Shown: in pieces, positions 25,355 to 34,873 of the stretch
How positions within the stretch are numbered: the stretch's first letter is position 1
Layout of the letters: each line of letters opens with the position of its first letter
Source of the DNA: Micropruina sp.
Lineage (GTDB): Bacteria > Actinomycetota > Actinomycetes > Propionibacteriales > Propionibacteriaceae
DNA length: 64,000 bases
Assembly: GCA_016711205.1 (NCBI GenBank)
Contig: JADJTM010000002.1
Coordinates: 1,054,001-1,118,000, forward strand
Direction: 5' to 3'
The notes under the pieces: generated by a model
Told to the model about the DNA's origin: nothing
Databases searched by the model: none
What the model saw: the letters and a program-made list of their open reading frames with translations, nothing else
Made by a program: the position numbers and the translations under genes

Positions 25355-26212
25355 GTGCTGAACAACCGCACACACCGCACCAGGGTGCTGGTGCTGGGTG
25401 GGGCTGCCGTGGCCGCCCTGGCACTCTCGGGGTGCAGCCAGGACACGCTGGACCAGTGGGGCCGCTGGGGCATGCCGGCGTCCGCCAGCGAGCAGGCGCC
25501 GTGGATCGGCAACCTCTGGAACGGCGCCTGGATCGCCTCGATGGTGATCGGCGTGTTCGTCTGGGGCCTGATCTTCTGGGTGATGTTCCGCTATCGCCGC
25601 AAGAACGACAAAGAGGTGCCCCGGCAGACCCGCTACAACCTGCCGCTCGAGCTCCTGTACACGCTGGTGCCGTTCCTGATCATCGGGGTGCTGTTCTTCT
25701 TCACCGTGCAGAGCCAGGACAACGTGCTGGCGAAGACGCCCGGCGGGGCTGCCCACACCGTCAACGTGCTGGGCCAGAAGTGGTCCTGGACCTTCAACTA
25801 CATGGAGGATCAGAACCCGGCCGTCGGTGCCGTGGTGCACGAGGGCGGCACCATCGAGAAGATCCCCGACCTGTACCTTCCGGTCAACGAGTCGGTGCGG
25901 TTCAACCTCACCTCGGCCGACGTGATCCACTCCTTCTGGGTCCCCGAGTTCTACTTCAAGCTGGACGTGATTCCGGGCCACCCCAACTCGTTCGACGTCA
26001 CCCCCAACCGCACCGGCACGTTCCTGGCCAAGTGCGCCGAACTGTGCGGCACCTACCACTCCGCGATGCTGTTCAACGTGCACGTGGTGAGCGTCGATGA
26101 GTACAACGCCTACCTGAAGGGCCTGTTGGCCAAGGGTCAGACCGGCGAGCTGAAGGCGCCGGTCTGGGTGAACACGGTCCCGTCCGCCCCGGCTGAGGAG
26201 CACGAGCGATGA
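25355..26212 (+). CDS. ctaC: cytochrome c oxidase subunit II
   Basis: The 285-aa lipoprotein-type subunit has a signal peptide ending in the lipobox LALSGC, two membrane segments (about 52-77 and 93-115) and the periplasmic CuA domain with CAELCGTYHSAM (Cys, Cys, His, Met ligands) plus the His of DVIHSFWVPEF. CuA accepts electrons from the cytochrome bc1 branch. The start is a GTG with GGAAGGCGG upstream. ctaD begins within its stop (ATGA). Confidence 0.96.
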   Translation: MLNNRTHRTRVLVLGGAAVAALALSGCSQDTLDQWGRWGMPASASEQAPWIGNLWNGAWIASMVIGVFVWGLIFWVMFRYRRKNDKEVPRQTRYNLPLELLYTLVPFLIIGVLFFFTVQSQDNVLAKTPGGAAHTVNVLGQKWSWTFNYMEDQNPAVGAVVHEGGTIEKIPDLYLPVNESVRFNLTSADVIHSFWVPEFYFKLDVIPGHPNSFDVTPNRTGTFLAKCAELCGTYHSAMLFNVHVVSVDEYNAYLKGLLAKGQTGELKAPVWVNTVPSAPAEEHER

Positions 26213-27945
26213 GCGTTGCACGAGTCACCCTGACCTCGACCGAGCGGCGCGCGGTGCGGCGCACCCGGTGGGGAACCAAGGCCATCACCTGGCTGACCTC
26301 GACCGACCACAAGGTCATCGCCAACATGTACTTCGTCACCGCCTTCGCCTTCTTCGGCTTCGGCGGCCTGCTGGCGCTGGCGATCCGCGCCGAACTGGCG
26401 TTCCCGGGGCTGCAGTACCTGCACTACGAGACCTTCAACCAGTTCTTCACCATGCACGGCACGATCATGCTGCTGATGTTCGCGACGCCGATGTTCGCCG
26501 CGTTCGCCAACGCCGTGATGCCGCTGCAGATCGGGGCGCCCGACGTCGCGTTCCCGCGCATGAACATGTTCAGCTACTGGCTCTACCTGTTCGGCTCGAT
26601 CACCGCGTGCTCGGGGTTCCTGTCGCCCGAGGGTGCGGCCGCCTTCGGCTGGTTCGCCTACGCCCCCCTTTCGGACGCGATCAACTCGCCGGGCGTGGGT
26701 GGTGACCTGTGGGTGATGGGCCTGTACGTGATGGGCCTGTCGACCATTCTGGGCGCCGTCAACTTCGTCACCACCATCGTCACCATGCGGGCCCCCGGTC
26801 TGACCATGTTCCGGATGCCGATCTTCACCTGGAACATCTTCGTCACCTCGCTGCTGGTGCTGCTGGTCTTCCCGGTGCTCGCCGCCGGCCTGCTGGTGCT
26901 CGAGGCGGATCGCCGGCTGGGCACCCACATTCTCGATCCGGGAGTGGGCGGACCGATCCTGTGGCAGCACCTGTTCTGGTTCTTCGGCCACCCTGAGGTG
27001 TACGTAATCGCCCTGCCGTTCTTCGGCATCATCACCGAGATCCTTCCGGTGTTCAGCCGTAAGCCTGTCTTCGGCTACGTCGGCCTGGTCGCCGCCACCA
27101 TGTCGATCGGCGGCCTGAGCATCGCGGTGTGGGCGCACCACATGTTCGTCACCGGCGCAGTCAACCTGCCGTTCTTCTCGTTCATGACGTTCCTGATCGC
27201 CGTGCCGACCGGGGTGAAGTTCTTCAACTGGATCGGCACGATGTGGGGTGGGTCACTGACCTTCGAGACACCCATGATGTGGGCGCTGGGCTTTCTGACC
27301 ACCTTCCTGTTCGGTGGCCTCACCGGCGTCATTCTGGCCAGCCCGCCGCTCGACTTCCACGTCTCCGACACCTACTTCGTGGTGGCGCACTTCCACTACG
27401 TGCTGTTCGGCACGGTGGTGTTCGCCATGTTCGCCGGCTTCTACTTCTGGTGGCCCAAGATCACCGGCCGCATGCTCAACGAGCGTTGGGGCAAGGTGCA
27501 TTTCTGGACGCTGTTCTTCGGCTTCCATCTGACCTTCCTGGTGCAGCACTGGCTCGGCATCGAAGGCATGCAGCGGCGCATCGCCGACTACCTGCCGTCC
27601 GAGGGGTTCCAGTTCCTCAACCAGATGTCGACCGTGGGCGCGTTCCTGCTGGGCATCTCGATGCTGCCCTTCTTCTGGAACATCTGGATCACCCGCAACA
27701 CGCCCAAGGTCACCGTGGACGATCCGTGGGGCTGGGGACGTTCGCTGGAGTGGGCGACGTCCAGCCCGCCGCCGCGGCACAACTTCACCAAACTACCGCG
27801 CATCCGCTCGGAGTCGCCGGCCTTCGACCTGCATCACCCCGAGATCCATGGGGTGGATCGCACCGAAGAACTGGACGTGCTGCTGACCGGTTCGTCCGGC
27901 AACGGCACCCAGCCGTCCTCGATCGAGAACCCCAAGGGGGAGTAG
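26209..27945 (+). CDS. ctaD: cytochrome c oxidase subunit I
   Basis: The 578-aa catalytic subunit of the aa3 oxidase has twelve membrane segments. Haem and copper ligands are visible: the His of FTMHGTIM (haem a), HPEVY and the pair in WAHHMF (CuB), and HFHYVL (haem a3 and haem a). It reduces oxygen to water and pumps protons. It overlaps ctaC by 4 bp and is followed 3 bp later by ctaF. Confidence 0.98.
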   Translation: MSVARVTLTSTERRAVRRTRWGTKAITWLTSTDHKVIANMYFVTAFAFFGFGGLLALAIRAELAFPGLQYLHYETFNQFFTMHGTIMLLMFATPMFAAFANAVMPLQIGAPDVAFPRMNMFSYWLYLFGSITACSGFLSPEGAAAFGWFAYAPLSDAINSPGVGGDLWVMGLYVMGLSTILGAVNFVTTIVTMRAPGLTMFRMPIFTWNIFVTSLLVLLVFPVLAAGLLVLEADRRLGTHILDPGVGGPILWQHLFWFFGHPEVYVIALPFFGIITEILPVFSRKPVFGYVGLVAATMSIGGLSIAVWAHHMFVTGAVNLPFFSFMTFLIAVPTGVKFFNWIGTMWGGSLTFETPMMWALGFLTTFLFGGLTGVILASPPLDFHVSDTYFVVAHFHYVLFGTVVFAMFAGFYFWWPKITGRMLNERWGKVHFWTLFFGFHLTFLVQHWLGIEGMQRRIADYLPSEGFQFLNQMSTVGAFLLGISMLPFFWNIWITRNTPKVTVDDPWGWGRSLEWATSSPPPRHNFTKLPRIRSESPAFDLHHPEIHGVDRTEELDVLLTGSSGNGTQPSSIENPKGE

Positions 27946-27948
27946 GCC

Positions 27949-28344
27949 ATGAAGGTCGAAGGCTGGATGTTCGCGGCGGTCGCGATCTTTCTCGCGGTGG
28001 TATCGCCGGTGTACTGGTTCATGTCGCACGAGATCATCGGCACCGTCGCGCTGCTGATGTCGCTGCTGCTGTTCACCATGGTGGCGGTGTTCCTGTTCAC
28101 CCTCGGCCGCAAGATGGACGACCGGCTCGAAGACCGCAAGGACGCCGAGATCGTCGAGGGCGCCGGCGCCGTCGGGTTCTTTCCGCCCAAGAGCATCTGG
28201 CCCTTCTGGACGGCGCTCACCGTGCAGCTGCTGATGCTCGGCCCGGTCTTCGGCTGGTGGATCAGCATTCTCGCCGTGTGCCTGGGCATCTGGGCACTGA
28301 GCGGCTGGGTGTTCGAGTTCTACCGCGGCGACTACCAGCACTGA
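27949..28344 (+). CDS. ctaF: cytochrome c oxidase subunit IV, actinobacterial type
   Basis: The 131-aa protein has four membrane segments, beginning MKVEGWMFAAVAIFLAVVS and ending LSGWVFEFYRGDYQH, the actinobacterial subunit IV pattern. It is the third gene of ctaC-ctaD-ctaF and a structural part of the bc1-aa3 supercomplex. Its stop is followed 16 bp later by a hairpin repeat array. Confidence 0.93.
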   Translation: MKVEGWMFAAVAIFLAVVSPVYWFMSHEIIGTVALLMSLLLFTMVAVFLFTLGRKMDDRLEDRKDAEIVEGAGAVGFFPPKSIWPFWTALTVQLLMLGPVFGWWISILAVCLGIWALSGWVFEFYRGDYQH

Positions 28345-28360
28345 TCTTCGCTGGGCGAGG

Positions 28361-28632
28361 GTGTTGAGATCCCGGCGCTCGCCGGGATGACGACGCCGTT
28401 GGTGGTGGGTGTTGAGATCCCGGCGTTCGCCGGGATGACGTCGCCGCAGGTGGAGGGTGTTGAGATCCCGGCGCTCGCCGGGATGACGTCGCCGTTGGTG
28501 GTGGGTGTTGAGATCCCGGCGTTCGCCGGGATGACGTCGCCGCAGGTGGAGGGTGTTGAGATCCCGGCGTTCGCCGGGATGACGTCGCCGTTGGTGGTGG
28601 GTGTTGAGATCCCGGCGTTCGCCGGGATGACG
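28361..28632. repeat. six-copy 48-bp tandem hairpin array
   Basis: Units begin at 28361, 28409, 28457, 28505, 28553 and 28601, exactly 48 bp apart. Each has a 32-bp block, gtgttgagatcccggcg then ctc/ttc-gccgggatgacg, able to form a CCCGGCG/CGCCGGG hairpin, plus a 16-bp spacer. Spacers alternate between two kinds (ttggtggtgg and caggtggagg), giving a 96-bp higher-order period. It fills the 370-bp gap between ctaF and the convergent GuaB1-type gene and may terminate both. It is not a CRISPR. Confidence 0.9.
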
Positions 28633-28714
28633 TCCGCGGCCAGACCAACAATCACTCGTGGAGGTGTGCACGCCGCAGGCTTCTCCGCCTACCGGACGGT
28701 CGTCTGCTGAGGGG

Positions 28715-30157
28715 CTACCAGCTGGAGTGCAGCGGACGTCCCTCGTTGAACCCGGACGCCGACTGAATGCCGACCACGGCGTTCTCGGCGAACTCGGCCA
28801 GGTTGCGGGCGCCCGCGTAGGTGCACGACGACCGGACGCCGGAGACGATGAAGTCGATCAGGTCCTCCACACCCGGACGGGCCGGGTCGAGGTACATGCG
28901 CGAGTGTGAGATTCCCTCTTCGAACAGGGCGGCCCGGGCACGTTCGTAGCGCGACTGCTCACGGGTGCGGGCCCGCACCGCCCGGGCGGAGGCCATGCCG
29001 AACGACTCCTTGTAGAGACGGCCCTCGTGGTCGGTGATCAGGTCGCCGGCCGACTCGTGGGTGCCGGCGAACCAGGAGCCGATCATCACCGCACCCGCGC
29101 CGGCGGCCAGGGCGAGCGCCACGTCCCGCGGGTGCCGGACGCCGCCGTCGGCCCAGATCGCCTTCCCGGACGCGTTGGCTTCGGCGGCACACTCGAGCAC
29201 CGCGGAGAACTGCGGACGTCCCACGCCGGTCTGCATCCGAGTGGTGCACATGGCGCCGGGGCCCACACCCACCTTCACCACGTCGGCACCCGCCTCGATC
29301 AGATCGCCGGTGCCCTCGGCGGTGACCACGTTGCCGGCCACCACCGGCACCGTGGCGCCGCGGGCGGTCAGCATCGCCCGCACGCGGGAGAGGCCTTCGA
29401 GCATGCGCTGCTGATGGCCGTGGGCGGTGTCCATCACCAGCACGTCCGCACCGGCGTCCACCAGCTCGGACGCGCGGCGCTCGACGTCCTTGCTGATGCC
29501 GACGGCCGCACCGACCCGCAGCCGGCCCTCGGCGTCCACCGCGGGCGCGTACAGGGTGGCGCGCAGCGCGCCCTTCGCGGTCATCAGCCCGGCCAGCCGG
29601 CCGTCGCGGACGGCCAGCGCCACCCGGTGCCGCCGCGTGCTCAGCAGGTCGAAGACCTCGGCGGGGGAGGTGTCGGGATCGACGAGCGTGAGGTCGGTGG
29701 ACATCGCCTCGTGTGCCTGCACGAACCGGTCCAGGCCGGCGGTCTCGGCCGGCCCGAGCAGGCCGATGGGTGTGCCGTTGTCGACCACCACCACGAGTCC
29801 GTGGGCCCGCTTGGGCAGCAGGTTGAGGGCCTCGCCGATGGTGGTGTGCGGCGTCACGTGCACAGCGGTGTCGAAGGCGGTGTGGGCGTTCTTCACCCGG
29901 CGGATCGTCTCGGCGACGATCCCCGTCGGCAGGTCCTGGGGAACGATCGCGATGCCGCCGCGGCGCGCAACGGTCTCGGCCATCCGGCGTCCGGAGATGG
30001 CGGTCATGTTGGCCACCACCAGCGGCATCGGCAGGACCAGCCCGTCGGTACTGGTCAGGTCGACGTCGAGCCGCGAGGCCACCGACGAGCGCCGAGGAGC
30101 CATGAAGACGTCGTCGTAGGTCAGATCGTAGGTCGGCTGGGGATTGAGAAGACGCAC
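28715..30157 (-). CDS. guaB1: GuaB1-family IMP dehydrogenase-related protein (GMP reductase type)
   Basis: The 480-aa protein has the IMPDH/GMPR barrel with a CBS pair inserted (about residues 95-210). It contains LTYDDVFMAPR, ADVLVMDTAHGHQQRM, and the loop GVGPGAMCTTRMQTGVG with the catalytic Cys. It matches the actinobacterial GuaB1 family; the mycobacterial member has been shown to be a GMP reductase, so GMP to IMP salvage is the best guess. The GTG start removes an upstream stretch lacking homology. It converges on ctaF across the repeat array. Confidence 0.88.
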   Translation of the reverse strand: MRLLNPQPTYDLTYDDVFMAPRRSSVASRLDVDLTSTDGLVLPMPLVVANMTAISGRRMAETVARRGGIAIVPQDLPTGIVAETIRRVKNAHTAFDTAVHVTPHTTIGEALNLLPKRAHGLVVVVDNGTPIGLLGPAETAGLDRFVQAHEAMSTDLTLVDPDTSPAEVFDLLSTRRHRVALAVRDGRLAGLMTAKGALRATLYAPAVDAEGRLRVGAAVGISKDVERRASELVDAGADVLVMDTAHGHQQRMLEGLSRVRAMLTARGATVPVVAGNVVTAEGTGDLIEAGADVVKVGVGPGAMCTTRMQTGVGRPQFSAVLECAAEANASGKAIWADGGVRHPRDVALALAAGAGAVMIGSWFAGTHESAGDLITDHEGRLYKESFGMASARAVRARTREQSRYERARAALFEEGISHSRMYLDPARPGVEDLIDFIVSGVRSSCTYAGARNLAEFAENAVVGIQSASGFNEGRPLHSSW

Positions 30158-30258
30158 GCCGGGAATCGTACAGGCAGAGGACCGGCCACCAGGGTCGTCC
30201 AACAGCACTCGCCGGCCGGTGGAAGAAGCGCTCGCGTGACCAGTGCCCGTACACAGCA

Positions 30259-30284
30259 GTGCCGCCGACCGGAGTCGGCGGCAC
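30259..30284. terminator. hairpin terminator after qcrB
   Basis: gtgccgccgac pairs perfectly with gtcggcggcac around cgga, 22 bp beyond the qcrB stop. It likely ends the ctaE-qcrCAB transcript. Confidence 0.72.
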
Positions 30285-30306
30285 CACTGCGTGCTGGACG
30301 AGTGGG

Positions 30307-32058
30307 TCAGCGGGAGGCTTGGCTGCTCTCTTCGCTGTCGGTCAGCTCATGCCCGTCGGCGTCATGGCCGTCGACCGCATGCCCGTCGGCACCGTGGCCG
30401 TCCGCATGATGGTCGGCCGCTTCGATCTGCGCCGCCGTCGGCTTCTCGATCGCGCCGCCGTGGAACCAGCGCGACATCAACGCGCGCAGCCTGCTCACCC
30501 CGGCGCCCTTCTCGAGCACGCCGTGCCCGTCGGTTTCCGGGGTGATCTGCAGCGCCGTATTCTGCACGTGCTGGGTGAGCGTGTACTTCTCTTCGATGTG
30601 GATCGGAGCGTGCGGCTCGGAGTACCCGCCGTCCGGCGAACGCTCGATGATTCCGGTCTCACTGCCGTGCAGTACCCGCTCACTGTCGGCGCGTTGCAGT
30701 GAGATGCAGATGCGCTTGGTGATCAGAAAGGCGATCACCGGACCGACGAACACCGCCACCCGCATGAACTCGGTGACCGCATTCAACGACAGCCGGAACT
30801 GAGTGGCCAGAATGTCGTTGCCGCCGGCGATCCAGAACAGGGCGTAGGCCGTCATGCCGGCGACGCCGAGTGCGGTGCGGGTCGGGTTGTTGCGCGGCCG
30901 GTCGAGCACGTGGTGCTCGGCGGTGTCGCCGGTCAGCCAACGCTCGATGAACGGATAGGCGCCCAGCACGATGAACAGTCCGGTGAGCAACCCGACGCCC
31001 GGCAGGAACACGTTCCACGACCAGGTGGTGCCGCCCAGATGCCACTCCCAGGGAGGCATGATGCGGATGGCCCCCTCGACGAAGCCCATGTACCAGTCCG
31101 GCTGCGAGCCGGCAGTCACCTGTGCCGGGTTGTACGGCCCGAAGTTCCACACCGGGTTGATCTGCATGGTGGCGCCCATCAGGATCGCCACCCCGAAGAC
31201 CACGAAGAAGAAGCCGCCCGCCTTGGCCATGTAGACCGGGAACAGCGGGTAACCCACGACGTTGCCGTCCTTGCGTCCGGGGCCGGGGTACTGGGTGTGC
31301 TTGTGGTAGACGACCAGTGCGAGATGCGCGGCGATCAGGCCGAGCAGCAGGCCCGGTACCAGCAGGATGTGCACCATGTAGAGCCGCGGAATCACCAGAT
31401 CGCCGGGGAACTCTCCGTTGAAGATGAAGAACTCGGCCCAGGTGCCGATCAACGGAATGGAGCGGATCATGCCGTCCACAAATCGAAGACCGGTGCCCGA
31501 CAGCAGGTCGTCGGGCAGCGAATAGCCGGCGAAACCCTCGATCAGCGAAATCGAGAACAGCCCGACGCCGATCAGCCAGTTGATCTCGCGCGGCTTGCGG
31601 AAGGCGCCGGTGAAGAAGATGCGCAGCATGTGCACGGTCATCGCCGCCACGAACAACATCGCCGCCCAGTGGTGGATCTGCCGCACCAGCAGGCCGCCGC
31701 GAATGTCGAACGACAGCGCCAGGGTGGACGCGAACGCCTCCGACATCGGCAGGCCGCGCATCAGCTGGTAGGTGCCCTGGTACTCGATCTCGGCCATCGA
31801 CGGCTTGAACCAGATGGTCAGGAACACGCCGGTCAGCAGCAGGATGATGAACGAGTAGAGCGCGATCTCACCGAGCAGGAACGACCAGTGGTCGGGAAAG
31901 ACCTTGCGGAGGTTCTTCTTCAACAGTGAGGCGAGTCCGATGCGTTCGTCCGCCCAGGTGGCGACGCCGGTGACCCCGCTGGGCATGCCGCCCGGTTTGG
32001 GCGGACGTTCGGTGGCCAGGGCCGGGGAGGCGGTGGACACGTCAGCTGGCTTGGCCAT
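30307..32058 (-). CDS. qcrB: cytochrome bc1 complex cytochrome b subunit
   Basis: The 583-aa subunit has the eight-helix cytochrome b core, with haem-ligand His in RQIHHWAAM and VHMLRIF and in AAHLALVVYHKH, and the quinol-site PPWEW near residue 360. The C-terminal 150 residues form an actinobacterial cytoplasmic extension ending in a His/Asp/Gly-rich tail (DHHADGHGADGHAVDGHDAD). The ATG overlaps the qcrA stop (TGATG); a GTG three bases upstream is possible. Confidence 0.96.
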   Translation of the reverse strand: MAKPADVSTASPALATERPPKPGGMPSGVTGVATWADERIGLASLLKKNLRKVFPDHWSFLLGEIALYSFIILLLTGVFLTIWFKPSMAEIEYQGTYQLMRGLPMSEAFASTLALSFDIRGGLLVRQIHHWAAMLFVAAMTVHMLRIFFTGAFRKPREINWLIGVGLFSISLIEGFAGYSLPDDLLSGTGLRFVDGMIRSIPLIGTWAEFFIFNGEFPGDLVIPRLYMVHILLVPGLLLGLIAAHLALVVYHKHTQYPGPGRKDGNVVGYPLFPVYMAKAGGFFFVVFGVAILMGATMQINPVWNFGPYNPAQVTAGSQPDWYMGFVEGAIRIMPPWEWHLGGTTWSWNVFLPGVGLLTGLFIVLGAYPFIERWLTGDTAEHHVLDRPRNNPTRTALGVAGMTAYALFWIAGGNDILATQFRLSLNAVTEFMRVAVFVGPVIAFLITKRICISLQRADSERVLHGSETGIIERSPDGGYSEPHAPIHIEEKYTLTQHVQNTALQITPETDGHGVLEKGAGVSRLRALMSRWFHGGAIEKPTAAQIEAADHHADGHGADGHAVDGHDADGHELTDSEESSQASR

Positions 32059-33122
32059 CACCGATCACCCTCTACGAAGTCGTTGTTCGAGTCACGCTCG
32101 AAGAAGCTCGGGCCGACCGGGACGGTGAAGTCACTGCGCGCCACCAGGAAGCCGTCCGCGTCCACCGTGATCGGCAGCTGGGGCAGGGAGCGAGCCGCCG
32201 GTCCGAACACGACGACGCCCGAGTTGGACAGGTCGAAGGTGGACTGGTGGCACGGGCAGAGCAGATGGTGGGTCTGCTGTTCCCACAGGCTGATCGGGCA
32301 GCCCACGTGGGTGCAGATCTTCGAGTAGCACAGGATGCCGCCGACCTGCCAGTCCACCCGGGACTCGGGGATCTTGATGCGCTCGGGGTCCATTCGCACG
32401 ATGATGATCGAGGCCTTGGCCTTCTCGACCTGGAAATGCGTGCCGTGATGGTCCCACAGGGTCTCGGGCTGTGCGTTCACCAGCTGACCGATTTCGAGAT
32501 CGGAGGCCCGCAGCGGGCGCTGGGTGATGTCGTTGACCAGCTTGACGCCTTCGGCCCAGATGGTTCGCTCGATGGTCTCTTTGCGCAACGCCGCCGTGGG
32601 CCACGGACCCAGGTCGGCGAACAACACCACCGCCGGCACGGCGATCAAGCCCAGTGCCCCGCCCAGCGCCCCGCCGAGCAGTTTGCGCCGGCCCAGCCCG
32701 GACTGCTCGGCGCCCTTGGCGAACTCGGCGGCGAACGCTTCGCGGTCCTCGGGGCTGGACGCTGCCGAGTGCCGGTCTTCGGCGATCTCTTCGTCGCCCA
32801 TGATGGTCTTGGCCCAGTGAATGCAGGCCAGGCCGATCAGCAGGGTGGCGACACCTCCGGTGAGCCCGAGCAGAAACGTCAGCGCGTCCCACTGCATGCC
32901 GAAGATGTCGACGAAGGCGGTGCGCGGCACGGCGAAGTAGATCACCACGAACGCGATGGCCAGCACCGGCACGGCGCCCAGCATGGCCAGCACCTGGCGG
33001 TAGGCACGATCACCGGCCGACTTGTCGGCATCGGTCCAGCGCTCGATGTGCGGCTCAAGCCCCGGGTCCTGAACCGGGAACCGTTCCAGCTGGTTGTCGG
33101 GCTTGCGGGTCTCGATGCTCAT
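32058..33122 (-). CDS. qcrA: cytochrome bc1 complex Rieske iron-sulfur subunit
   Basis: The 354-aa protein has three N-terminal membrane segments, as in actinobacterial QcrA, and a C-terminal Rieske domain with the cluster motifs CTHVGC and CPCHQS, binding a [2Fe-2S] centre through two Cys and two His. It passes electrons from quinol to the di-haem QcrC. It overlaps qcrC by 4 bp (ATGA) and qcrB at its other end. Confidence 0.97.
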   Translation of the reverse strand: MSIETRKPDNQLERFPVQDPGLEPHIERWTDADKSAGDRAYRQVLAMLGAVPVLAIAFVVIYFAVPRTAFVDIFGMQWDALTFLLGLTGGVATLLIGLACIHWAKTIMGDEEIAEDRHSAASSPEDREAFAAEFAKGAEQSGLGRRKLLGGALGGALGLIAVPAVVLFADLGPWPTAALRKETIERTIWAEGVKLVNDITQRPLRASDLEIGQLVNAQPETLWDHHGTHFQVEKAKASIIIVRMDPERIKIPESRVDWQVGGILCYSKICTHVGCPISLWEQQTHHLLCPCHQSTFDLSNSGVVVFGPAARSLPQLPITVDADGFLVARSDFTVPVGPSFFERDSNNDFVEGDR

Positions 33123-33919
33123 TTGGCTCGTGCTCCCCTCGCGGCAATCCAGATGGCGATCAGGCAGAGGCCGCCGATGCCGATGATCCAGGCGAACAAG
33201 CCCTCGGCGACGGGGCCGATGGCGCCGAAGGTGAGGCCGCTGGAGGGCTGGGCGTGCAGGGTCTCGAGGTAACCGACGATGGCCTGGACGTCTTCGTCGG
33301 GCAGCACGCCCGAGCTGAAGACCGGCATCTGCTGGGGACCGGTACGCATGGCCTCCCAGATGTGCTGGCCGCTGACCCCCCTGAGGCTGGGGGCGTACTT
33401 GCCGGTGGGTAGCGCGCCACCGGCACCCTCGAAGTTGTGACAGGCCGAGCAGTTGGTGCGGAAGAGCTCGCCGCCCTTGGCCAGTTCTTCGGCGCTCAGG
33501 CCCTCACCGCTGTACTGCTCTGCGGTGGGAATCGCCGGGCCGGGGCCGAGGCTGGCGACGAAGGCGGACAGTGCCGCGACCTCTTCTTCGGTGTAGGTGC
33601 TCTTCTTGCGGGGGGCTTGAGCGCCCGGGTTGGCCATCGGCATGCGGCCGGTGCTGACCTGGAAGTTTGCCGAAGCGGCCCCCACGCCGACCAGGGAGGG
33701 GCCCTGGCTCGTACCCTCGCCGTTCATGCCGTGGCACGACGAGCAGGTGACCTGGAACAGGGCTTTGCCCTCGGCCACCTGCTGGCTGGTGCCGGTGTCG
33801 GCCGAGACTCGCGCCGCCGGTGCGACGGCTGCGTACAGCGCGCCCATCAGCAGCAGGGCCAGCACCAGCAGCGCGGGCCGTGCGGCCCGGTGTCGCCGCT
33901 TGGCAGTCAGGAAACGCAC
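33119..33919 (-). CDS. qcrC: cytochrome bc1 complex di-haem cytochrome c subunit
   Basis: The 266-aa protein has an N-terminal signal/anchor, two c-type haem motifs (CSSCH and CSACH) and a C-terminal membrane anchor, the layout that lets actinobacteria pass electrons from bc1 to aa3 oxidase without soluble cytochrome c. The GTG start (RFLTAKRRHR) has GAGAGGA about 7 nt upstream. It follows ctaE by 25 bp. Confidence 0.96.
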   Translation of the reverse strand: MRFLTAKRRHRAARPALLVLALLLMGALYAAVAPAARVSADTGTSQQVAEGKALFQVTCSSCHGMNGEGTSQGPSLVGVGAASANFQVSTGRMPMANPGAQAPRKKSTYTEEEVAALSAFVASLGPGPAIPTAEQYSGEGLSAEELAKGGELFRTNCSACHNFEGAGGALPTGKYAPSLRGVSGQHIWEAMRTGPQQMPVFSSGVLPDEDVQAIVGYLETLHAQPSSGLTFGAIGPVAEGLFAWIIGIGGLCLIAIWIAARGARAK

Positions 33920-33944
33920 GGGGTGTTCCTCTCGGTCAGGTCGT

Positions 33945-34649
33945 TCAGCGCAGGATGTAGATGACGGCGAACAGGATGATCCAGATGGCGTCGACGAAGT
34001 GCCAGTAGTACGAGGTGACGACGGCATGGACGGCTTGCTCGTGGGTGAAAGTGCGGGTGAGGTAGGTGCGTCCGAGCATGAACAGGAACGCGATCAGGCC
34101 TCCGGTGACGTGCAGGCCGTGAAAGCCGGTGGCCAGGAAGAACGCCGAGGAGTAGGCGTTGGTCGACAGCGTGAAGCCCTCCGAGACCAACGTGGCGTAC
34201 TCGGTGGCCTGGCCGCCGATGAAGATGGCGCCCATGATGAAGGTGAGGATGTACCACTCGCGCAGCCCCCACTGGCCGACCTGCAGCAGCGAACCGGTGC
34301 GCCCGACCTGGCCCCGCTCCGCCTTGAATACACCCATCTGGCAGGTCACCGACGACAGGATCAGGATCAGCGTGTTGGTCACCGCGAACGGCATGTTGAA
34401 GTGCGCCGTACCCCAGTCCCACATGGACTGCGTGCCCGCCTCGGCGGCTGCGGCATTGGTGATGGAACGCAGGTTGAAGTAGGCCGCGAAGAGCGCCGCG
34501 AAGAACATCAGGTCGGACGCCAGCCAGATCCAGGTGCCGACGGCCACCAGGTCGGGACGGCCCTGGGGCGGATGCAGCCGGGCGGGTGCGATCGGATGCA
34601 CCGCCCCGCTCGGCATCAGCGGGGCCGCAGTCGTGTGCGAGTGAGTCAC
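33945..34649 (-). CDS. ctaE: cytochrome c oxidase subunit III
   Basis: The 234-aa subunit has five membrane segments, including WIWLASDLMFFAALFAAYFN and the terminal YYWHFVDAIWIILFAVIYIL. It is first in ctaE-qcrC-qcrA-qcrB. The start is uncertain: GTG at 34649 is used, preceded closely by aataat (possible -10, leaderless message); GTG at 34715, preceded by cataac, would add 22 residues. Confidence 0.93.
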   Translation of the reverse strand: MTHSHTTAAPLMPSGAVHPIAPARLHPPQGRPDLVAVGTWIWLASDLMFFAALFAAYFNLRSITNAAAAEAGTQSMWDWGTAHFNMPFAVTNTLILILSSVTCQMGVFKAERGQVGRTGSLLQVGQWGLREWYILTFIMGAIFIGGQATEYATLVSEGFTLSTNAYSSAFFLATGFHGLHVTGGLIAFLFMLGRTYLTRTFTHEQAVHAVVTSYYWHFVDAIWIILFAVIYILR

Positions 34650-34873
34650 TCGGTCATTATTGCTGCTCAGAGCGGATTGGTCACCCTCTGAACGGGTGCG
34701 ATTCTCGGTCGTCACGTAGTTGTTATGCGGCCCTGGATAGCGAGGATGCCCGCGAAGCGGACAATCCGGGTCGATCGGCGCTGCGATCGGCGGTCGCGAC
34801 GGGCCGCCCGGGCCGTGGCCGCGGGGTAGCATGCTGACGAACCCGGCCGGCAGCCCGTAGACGAGGAAACCGC

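Noticed and set aside
28361..28632. CRISPR array
   Set aside because: The units are hairpins with only two alternating 16-bp spacers, spacing is an exact 48 bp, and no cas gene is present.
28332..28710. Repeat-encoded proteins on either strand of the 48-bp array
   Set aside because: The frames stay open only because the period is divisible by three; there is no ribosome binding site and the unit is a nucleic-acid hairpin seen elsewhere.
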